Notes under the pieces: model-generated | Database searches by the model: none | Told to the model about the DNA's origin: nothing | What the model saw: the letters and a program-made list of their open reading frames with translations, nothing else | Translations under genes and position numbers: made by a program | Assembly: GCF_029873635.1 (NCBI RefSeq) | Contig: NC_080422.1 | Location: 12,059,764 to 12,123,763 of the forward strand | DNA: 64,000 bases | Direction: 5' to 3' | Source: Malania oleifera | Taxonomy: Eukaryota; Streptophyta; Magnoliopsida; Santalales; Ximeniaceae | Shown here: piece by piece, positions 58,201-64,000 of the stretch | Numbering within the stretch: position 1 is the first letter of the stretch | Layout of the letters: each line of letters begins with the position of its first letter

Positions 58201-60700
58201 GTATTGCCGGTAATGGTTCAAATTTAAGCTTCCATTGCATCTCAGTTGAGTCACCTACAACACAAAGCGAAGAAAAATGATCAGTGGACTCAGTTAAATC
58301 AAGGGAATCTTCTAATTCCTCCCACTGCTCATCACAATCATAGTTTAACCAAGGAGTGTCTACAATTAAAGATTCTAATGAATTGACTTCTTGGATTTCT
58401 TCATGTTCTTGAGGTTGCCTGCACAAATTGAAGATATTCAGTTCTAAAGTCATATTTCCAAAACTCAATTTTAAAACACCACTCCTACAATTGATTATGG
58501 CATTAGAAGTTGCTAAAAATGGTCTTCCCAAAATCACAGGTGGTGAAGAATTTGCGTGGGATGACACTTTCATATCCAAGACCACAAAATCCACAGGGTA
58601 GTAAAATTTATCCACTTGGACCAAGACGTCCTCAATGATACCCTTAGGAATTTTTATGGATCTATTAGCAAGCTGCAAGATAATGGATGTGGTTTTCAAT
58701 TCCCCTAGCCCCAATTGTTCATACACACTATAGGGTAGCAAATTAACCCCTGCACCTAAGTCTAGCAAAGCCTGCCCTATCTTAGAGTTTCCGATGACAC
58801 ATGAAATAGTAGGTGACCCAGGATCCTTGTACTTAGGTGGTGTGTGATTTTGAATAATAGCACTAACTTGCTCAGTGAGGAAAGCCTTTTTCTGCACATT
58901 CAGTTTTCGTTTTACAGTGCATAAATCCTTTAGAAATTTAGCATAAGCAGGAATTTGTTTTATAGCATCTAGAAGTGGAATGTTAATCCTAACTTGCTTA
59001 AAAATTTCCAAGATTTCAGCATGCTGTTTATCCTTGTGCAAAGAAACCAAACGTTGTGGAAACGGTGCAGGTGTGGAACATGCATTATTATGTGAATTTA
59101 AAGTACTCGACTCACCACTATCAAGAGGAGGATTAGCATTTTTACCTGAACTCCCTGCACTATGGGCAGGGTCACCCAAAACCTTACCATTCCTCAAAGT
59201 TGTAATAGCTTTCACTGATTTCATGTTGCTCCCTTCACCTGAATGCTGAGATGATCGATTGTGCCCTTGTGGATTGGGCTGGGGTTGAGCTGGAAACTTT
59301 CCTTTCTCCTGGTTACTCAAAGTGGTGGTTACTTTAGTGAGAGTCCCTCTGATGTCATTGATGGCCTGAGAGTTTTGGTTATTGATCGTGCTCTGACTCT
59401 GCATAAACTGTTGCAAGCTAACAGTTAGCTGTTGTATGGAGTCTTCCACTCCTCTTCTTTGCATTTGGGGTGGCTGATTTGGAAAATGAGGTGGCCCCAA
59501 GCCTTGGCTAGCGACTGCATAAGGATTATACTGACTTGGTCCCTGCGTAGATGGCCCCACTTGGTCATTTTTCCAACTGAGATTTGGATGATTTCTCCAA
59601 CCTGCATTATATGTATTAGAATAAGGTCCAAGAGAATTCTTAGAAACCATATGCACTGGGTTAGATTGATCAAGCAAAACTTCCTTAAAAGCAGGAATAG
59701 TTGGACATGCATCAGTCACATGCCCTGGATCCTCACATATGCTGCATTTTTCAGAAGATGATGGCAAAACGTGCATTTCATTTACCTTCTTAAGTTCAAT
59801 GGACTCCAACCTTTTAGACATTAATGCAAGCCTAGCATTCAAATCATCAACTTCTTTCAATTGATACTTACCACCCCCACCAATGCATTTTTGCTTTTCA
59901 GATCTATCATACACATCAGAGACATCCCAAGATTGGGCATTTTCAGCCAAGTAATCAAAATAATCAAAAGCTTCTTCAGGCCCTTTATTGAAAAACTCGC
60001 CATTGCACATTGTTTCTACAAATTGCCTCATCTTTGGTTGCAATCCCTCATAGTAAAAACTGATGACCCTCCAATTTTCATACCCATGGTGAGGACATGC
60101 ATTTAAGAGATCTTTGAAACGTTCCCAACACTGATAAAATGTCTCCACATCCTTTTGGCAAAAATTCATTATTTGTCTTTTCAAAGCATTAGTTCTTTGC
60201 ATGGGAAAAAATTTCTTTAAAAACTCCATTTGCATTTCTTGCCAAGTCCCAATGGATCTTGGTCTTAAGGAATTCAACCAGGTTTTTGCTTTGTCTTTTA
60301 AAGAAAATGGGAACAATTTCAATCTTATTACCTCCTCAGTGCATGTTCTATCCATGAAAGTGGAACAAACTTCTTCAAACTCTTTAATATGCAAATATGG
60401 GTTTTCAGATTCAACGCCATGAAAATGAGGTAACAATGGAATCATCCCAGGTTTAAAATTAAAAGCATTTGCATTCAAAGGTAGAATAATGCAAGATGGG
60501 GTGCTGGTCCTAACAGGTTGCAAATATTCTCTGAGTGTCCTATTAGGGTTCTCCATATCGTGAGGTTCATTTTCAGCCATGATGCTACACGTGTCAGATG
60601 GTGATTCAAGTGATTCAAGTGAAACAGGTTCACTCAATGATGAGATGGATGAGTCTGTCCTGACTAGTCTAAACGTGTTATCTCTAGCCCAACCAGTCAT
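55271..60700 (-). CDS. Athila-type gypsy gag-pol polyprotein, uninterrupted
   Basis: A single ORF of 1809 residues without stops encodes gag and pol. In order: gag domain (~85-250), CCHC knuckle [14 protein letters not shown] (~316-329), aspartic protease with DLGAG (~645), and reverse transcriptase (~935-1150) with [20 protein letters not shown] and catalytic FMDDF (~1093). RNase H follows ([43 protein letters not shown]). Integrase has a zinc motif ([15 protein letters not shown], from ~1446) and acidic residues near 1516, 1576 and 1611. All catalytic residues I can judge are present. The fused frame and the RT signature are those of the Athila/Tat group. The protein replicates the RNA into DNA and integrates it. 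It is transposon-encoded, not a host gene. The long ATG-initiated frame starts 135 bp from the primer binding site. Confidence 0.93.
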   Translation of the reverse strand: MTGWARDNTFRLVRTDSSISSLSEPVSLESLESPSDTCSIMAENEPHDMENPNRTLREYLQPVRTSTPSCIILPLNANAFNFKPGMIPLLPHFHGVESENPYLHIKEFEEVCSTFMDRTCTEEVIRLKLFPFSLKDKAKTWLNSLRPRSIGTWQEMQMEFLKKFFPMQRTNALKRQIMNFCQKDVETFYQCWERFKDLLNACPHHGYENWRVISFYYEGLQPKMRQFVETMCNGEFFNKGPEEAFDYFDYLAENAQSWDVSDVYDRSEKQKCIGGGGKYQLKEVDDLNARLALMSKRLESIELKKVNEMHVLPSSSEKCSICEDPGHVTDACPTIPAFKEVLLDQSNPVHMVSKNSLGPYSNTYNAGWRNHPNLSWKNDQVGPSTQGPSQYNPYAVASQGLGPPHFPNQPPQMQRRGVEDSIQQLTVSLQQFMQSQSTINNQNSQAINDIRGTLTKVTTTLSNQEKGKFPAQPQPNPQGHNRSSQHSGEGSNMKSVKAITTLRNGKVLGDPAHSAGSSGKNANPPLDSGESSTLNSHNNACSTPAPFPQRLVSLHKDKQHAEILEIFKQVRINIPLLDAIKQIPAYAKFLKDLCTVKRKLNVQKKAFLTEQVSAIIQNHTPPKYKDPGSPTISCVIGNSKIGQALLDLGAGVNLLPYSVYEQLGLGELKTTSIILQLANRSIKIPKGIIEDVLVQVDKFYYPVDFVVLDMKVSSHANSSPPVILGRPFLATSNAIINCRSGVLKLSFGNMTLELNIFNLCRQPQEHEEIQEVNSLESLIVDTPWLNYDCDEQWEELEDSLDLTESTDHFSSLCVVGDSTEMQWKLKFEPLPAIQTPAQPSDEKAPVLELKPLPPELKYAYLGPENSFPVVISALLTLDQESKLLRILTQHKSAIGWSIADIKGISPLICTHRIYLEEDSKPSREMQRRLNPTMKEVVKKEVLKLLDIGIIYPIADSKWVSPIQVVPKKSGITVVENDKGELVPTRETTGWRMCVDYRKLNAASRKDHFPLPFLDQVLEKVAGHEYYCFLDGFSGYYQIEIAPEDQEKTTFTCPFGTFAFRRMPFGLCNAPATFQRCMLSIFSNLIEDSVEVFMDDFSVFGKTFDACLSNLQVVLKICEEKQLLLNWEKCHFMVQQGIVLGHIVSSRGIEVDKAKIDLISNLPAPKNVKDVRSFLGHAGFYRRFIKNFSFISKPLCKLLMHDAKFEWTQECQNGFDELKTCLTTAPIIRSPDWSLPFELMCDASDFAVGAVLGQRRDKLPYVIYYASKTLNAAQKNYSTTEKELLAIVFALDKFRSYLLGSPVIIFTDHAALKFLLSKKDTKPRLVRWILLLQEFDLTIKDKKGVENVVADHLSRLQLEVSEKFSLISDKFPDEQLFSVEYLPWYADIVNFLVAEKTPPRWNAQDIRRLKTEAKNFFYDDPYLFKYCSDQIIRKCVPNNEISSVLNFCHTEACGGHFSAHKTVAKVLQSGFYWPNMFKDALSFCKACEPCQKLGGITRRNMMPLQPILVIEIFDCWGIDFMGPFPSSFGYLYILLAVDYVSKWVEAVPCRTNDHQVVVKFLKENIFARFGMPKAIISDQGTHFCNKHVSALLKKYGIHHKISTAYHPQTNGQAELANREIKHILEKTVNPNKKDWSLRLSDSLWAYRTAFKTILGMSPYRLVYGKACHLPVELEHKAYWAIKQCNFNIDDAGCVRKLQLSELDELRMDAYNNSKLSKKRMKNFHDKHIQRKTFEPDQQVLLYNSRLHLFPSKLRSRWSGPFMVKNVFPHGAVEILNPQNGNVFKVNGQRLKPFISNFAPEESTLHLLDPT

Positions 60701-60834
60701 ACAAACTTAGTATAAATGCAATAAAAGCAAACAGGTCAAAGGAGAGGAAGTAGATATCACCCAGGCTGTGAAGACGTTCACAGCTCGAAAACACCTCTCT
60801 GAAATCTAAGAAACACTTCGATGACACCAATTAG

Positions 60835-60852
60835 TCCCCGGCAACGGCGCCA
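60835..60852 (-). promoter_or_regulatory. Primer binding site, tRNA-Asp type
   Basis: The minus strand reads TGGCGCCGTTGCCGGGGA, complementary to a tRNA-Asp 3' end as in other Athila/Tat elements. It lies six bases from an LTR end (GAGTCA) and confirms minus orientation of the interior. Confidence 0.93.
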
Positions 60853-60859
60853 AAAACTT

Positions 60860-60930
60860 GACTCACTCGAAAAATGAGCAGCTCGAAAGCTATCCCAAGT
60901 ATAGGAGTTCTGTCGTGTAATATTAAGCCC
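60860..60930 (-). mobile_element. Last 71 bp of a 5' LTR, minus-oriented
   Basis: This LTR tail next to the primer site is a perfect reverse complement of 61937-62007. It breaks off at 60930 and joins plus-oriented LTR sequence. It does not match the U5 of the 3' LTR at 51435-53460, so the two LTRs of this element have different U5 regions. Confidence 0.8.
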
Positions 60931-62008
60931 CCATGGCTCCCCATTCTCCTCTTCTCCTTCCTCTTCTTTTTCTTCTTCTTCTTTAGTTTGTTTTATTTGT
61001 TCTTTTCAATTCTGCTTTGCTCCTTGTCTCTTCTCTCTTATTTTTCCCTGCTCTCCTTCTTCTCTTCTCTCCAATTTCTCTGCTTTCTCTTGCCCAACCT
61101 CCAGCCTCTCTGCTGTACGTGAATCAACAAACCACCCATGAGCCTCCACGAGCTACTGCACAGTCCATAGCACAGCACCCTGCTGCCACGGCCTAAAGCT
61201 TTCATGGCTTTTCTTTTTCTCTTTCTCTCATCTTTTCTTTCTTTTTATATAATTTTTGGTTAGTTGAATAAGTGTTAAATGTTATCTTTTGAAGATTATT
61301 TAAAGTTTTGAATTTGAATATTGTGTTAGTCGGATAATTGTTAAGTATTAATTTTCTTTGGGTTATTTGAAATTTTGAATTGCGAATGTTTTTAATTTTT
61401 GGTTCTTTTTGAAGCTCAGCCTAATTAGGGTTAGATTTATCAAAGTTTGCATTTTTATTGTGTTTCGATAGCATTTAAATTTAGGTTTTTGTTTGTGTTC
61501 TTTTATTTTGGTTCGAGTTCTTGATTTTTGTTAAAGTTTCGATTTTTAATGTGTGTGTGTGTGATTGAGTTTCCATTATGTGCTTTAATTCCATGATTAA
61601 TGTTACCATTTTTAATTAGTGCGTGTTTCGATGTTTCCTTAGGTAGAATAGAGTTTCCATTCTTGCATGTTTTAGTTCCATGTTTTAGGTTTTCAGTTTT
61701 TATTAACGCGTGTCCCAATGTTACTTTAAGTAGACGTAGGGTTTCTATTCTTGTTTTCTTTTATTTAGTGAATGTTAGTTTAGAGTTTTAAATTACGTGT
61801 CATTTAATTCATCAAAAGTGAAATTGAACCATCTTGAAAACCCGAATCTGAACCGAGTTCAGTGCAATTTAATTTTGATTGGAAGAACGTAAAATCTGAG
61901 ATTAAACGCATTCCCTGAGGAGACGATCTAGCCCTTGGGCTTAATATTACACGACAGAACTCCTATACTTGGGATAGCTTTCGAGCTGCTCATTTTTCGA
62001 GTGAGTCG
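60931..62008 (+). mobile_element. Outer right LTR part, plus-oriented
   Basis: The last 1078 bp of an LTR of the type at 26217-27948: CT-rich leader, 'tttcgagctgctcattttt', 'cgagtgagtc' end. It ends GAGTCG next to the ataat duplication at 62009-62013. Its U3 is missing. Confidence 0.78.
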
Positions 62009-62013
62009 ATAAT

Positions 62014-62813
62014 CCATGGACAAAACAGAATAGAAATCAACACAAAAAAGCATCTAATTATCAAGCCTAGAATCAATTAGTATAAGAATTCTCAGATCGA
62101 ATCATAAAGATTTTAACCAAAAGCCTATCCAAAATATTAAATTGGCTAATTATGAATTTATGAGATTAACTAAAATCCTATCCAAAATACATAAGAGTCT
62201 TAAATGAGGTAACTTGAAAAGGGAAGCTTGGTTGTAGAATTCTTGAACTAAATCCAGACACTGGCAAGAAAACTTCTGCTATCAAAGCCAAAGAACCTTC
62301 CATGGGTAAATTCGAATGACCTCACAAGGGTGTGTAATTGCCCCAGTTAGATGATAGATAAACCAACCTGCAATGCCTTTGGTTTGTGCTCCAAAAGAAA
62401 GATGTTAGAGGTCAGAACCATCATCCATATTCAAACAACCCCTTAGGGCAGTTGGCAGGAGAAGAATTGGGTAATGGCCTTTTTAAACTAACCATTAAAC
62501 AAAATTCTTCTTTTCAGACCTTTTGTACATGAGACAAATTGATAGATTGAAAAAAAATAAAAAAAGGAAACCAATACAGTTTCAGATGACGAAACAAACC
62601 AGTCCATCAACCCATGCTAGCAGGCAACACCTGGTTAGGATCATATTACAGTGCAGGCAAAATGTATTGAGTGCCCTTACTTTCGCTAAGACAACCAAGG
62701 CAAAGAAAAAAAAAATAGAAGGCATAAGATGACCAAAAACATGAAAAAGAAAATCGCAGAATTTAAGATAAAAAACAATAATGCAATGCATTTCCAGTGC
62801 CTAGAAAACAAAC
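62014..62813 (-). other. Probable intron of the minus-strand host gene
   Basis: Non-coding DNA between the Athila insertion and the exon at 62814-63032. A candidate acceptor ATTGCAG (about 62371) precedes a short frame, but no continuous phase-compatible exon was found. Confidence 0.4.
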
Positions 62814-63032
62814 CTTCGTTGGAATTGGATTGAGTGCACTTTGTTCAGTAATTATCCTTTGCTTTTTGTTTCGGTCCATAACATTTTGAATATTTTTTGC
62901 TCCATTCATTTTCCTATGATAGCTCAAACCTTGATAATAACAGCATCCCTGCCACAGACCAGCAGCAAAGCTTGAGCTAACAGCAAACTCAAGCAAGCTT
63001 CCTATAATTTTCCCGTCTAGGGCATTTGCCAT
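62814..63032 (-). CDS. Probable first exon of the minus-strand host gene
   Basis: An ATG at 63032 opens 73 codons (MANALDGKIIGSLLEFAVSS...) that end exactly at a donor-like AAG/GTTTGT (GT at 62812-62813), phase 0. The N-terminus has a hydrophobic stretch (about residues 9-27), possibly membrane-inserting or a targeting sequence, followed by a basic region (RNKKQR). I recognise no domain. It may belong with the exon at 49125-49354; if so, the intron now holds the 12.6-kb insertion and would have been about 0.8 kb without it. Confidence 0.42.
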
Positions 63033-63839
63033 ATTTGTTACCCCTCAGAGGCAGAATATCCTAAATGCAATTGTCTTCGTAAAAATAATTAGGTTCAAAA
63101 CAATTTAGGCATACTATAAAAAAATTATTAGAAAATGTATTGTTGCATACTAGAAGTTTTTGAAACACGCTTCTACGTTTTTCAATAACTTTTTAGTTTA
63201 CATATCTTAACAGGCACAAGTGAAGAGGCAATGGGAGTGGGGGAAAAAATTTGAACCAATAACCACATTTCCCAGCAACGGCCTCCAGCCAAATGAGCTG
63301 CGCACTGGGGTTGACCTGGAAGTTTTATTGTATATGTTTAGGGTTCATGAATCCAACGAAGTGTTTCTCAGCAAAACTGAATCATAATGCAGTTCTTTAA
63401 ATGTAGTTTAAGAGACATACTTGGCGCAAATTCCGAAAAATTTAATACTTATTTAGTGAAATAATACAACTTCAAAAGAAAAAATAAAATATTTATGCAT
63501 AAAATATAAGCATTGATATGTTCAGAACATCAATCTTGGATGCTATTCCTCATTCAGAATTAAAACTTATGACACAAATCTCAGCCTATTTTCCTTTTTC
63601 CTCGCCATCATGACCCCACTGTCACCCTCACAAATACAATATTTGAAAAGCTATTCCACATCCATAACCAAAACTTATGTCATGATCATTTAACAACTTT
63701 CTGTTTTCCCTTTTGTCACATGACTCTCAACACATCAAGATGTGATGATAGGGAAAATGGAAAATGTATCAAATTTTATGACTTACACTAATGAAGAAGC
63801 CAGCATGGAAGTCAGCATGCTGTATCAAGGAAATCAAGG
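63033..63839. other. Flank upstream of the minus-strand gene
   Basis: AT-rich, no gene recognised. On the minus strand it should contain the leader and promoter of the gene starting at 63032; no single convincing TATA box was chosen. Confidence 0.4.
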
Positions 63840-64000
63840 CAAGCATCAGGATGTATCAGGATAAAACCGTCGACAATTATAATGATTTCACCAACGGTTT
63901 ACTCTCTATCTGAAACCATCGACCGTTTGCCCTATAACCGTCGACAGTTTTCTTCTGCTTTATTGACGGTTTCGATTCTGTCTGAAACCGATGACCGTTT
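63840..64000. mobile_element. Edge of an LTR with ACCGTCGACGGT palindromes
   Basis: Repeated decayed palindromes (aaccgtcgacaatt, aaccatcgaccgttt, aaccgtcgacagttt) match the type found in the LTR at 23612-26102. The element continues beyond the window, so neither end nor strand can be set. Confidence 0.5.

Larger units (their letters stand above)
49376..62008. mobile_element. Rearranged Athila-type gypsy insertion with inverted interior
   Basis: A 12,633-bp block is flanked by ataat (49371-49375 and 62009-62013). It starts with the TG of a plus-oriented LTR and ends with the last base of another plus-oriented LTR part (GAGTCG, where CA is expected). The interior, from about 51435 to 60930, points the other way: 3' LTR, polypurine tract, 3' untranslated region, gag-pol, primer site and a 71-bp LTR end, all on the minus strand. 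A normal element would have everything in one orientation. Possible causes are inversion between LTRs, template switching, or recombination between two related elements; an assembly error must also be considered. Confidence 0.75.

Overview
The window is nuclear DNA of a flowering plant, almost certainly a eudicot with a repeat-rich genome. The evidence is tRNA-iMet and tRNA-Asp primer binding sites, Sirevirus-like copia, Tekay-like and Athila-like gypsy elements, an RTE-clade LINE, TRIMs, and an intron-less WD40 gene of the plant JINGUBANG type. I cannot name the species. About four fifths of the window is transposable-element sequence, mostly nested or rearranged. Only two host loci are visible.

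Layout. 1-6896: a Tekay-like LTR (its start lies left of the window) is split by a minus-strand Sirevirus-type solo LTR (439-5692, duplication gtgta), which is itself split by an RTE-type LINE (1258-4414, 16-bp duplication). 6897-8047: AT-rich sequence with a ~300-bp tandem duplication. 8053-21272: a second copy of the same Tekay-like LTR, here a solo LTR with duplication cttaa, split by an 11-kb Sirevirus-like copia element (9740-20782, duplication tatac) with gag, pol and an env-like ORF, all on the minus strand. 21278-23000: low-complexity and AT-rich DNA. 23013-26120: remains of another Tekay-like element whose LTR carries a 498-bp TRIM inserted in its TATA box. 26217-31012: a pol-less Athila relative. 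31013-34299: truncated Sirevirus-type LTRs. 34300-36700: AT-rich DNA with a fold-back element.

Host genes and right half. A 450-residue WD40 gene (36826-38178, plus strand) has its own TATA box. 39133-43058 is a decayed copia element, followed by LINE and copia scraps, a second TRIM (46913-47395, duplication aatag) and a possible SINE. A minus-strand gene of unknown function contributes an exon at 49125-49354 and probably its first exon at 62814-63032. Between them lies a 12.6-kb insertion (49376-62008, duplication ataat) with an uninterrupted 1809-residue Athila-type gag-pol ORF. Its outer LTRs point one way and its interior points the other, so its left 4.1 kb is a nearly perfect inverted repeat with 2.03-kb arms.

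Common theme. LTRs of at least four families here carry clusters of a short family-specific palindrome (TCAGACGTCTGA, CTCGTCGACGAG, ACCGTCGACGGT, GGTCGACC) on the upstream side of the TATA box. In the 11-kb copia element a second cluster of the same palindrome lies just upstream of the env-like ORF. No tRNA, rRNA or CRISPR feature was seen.
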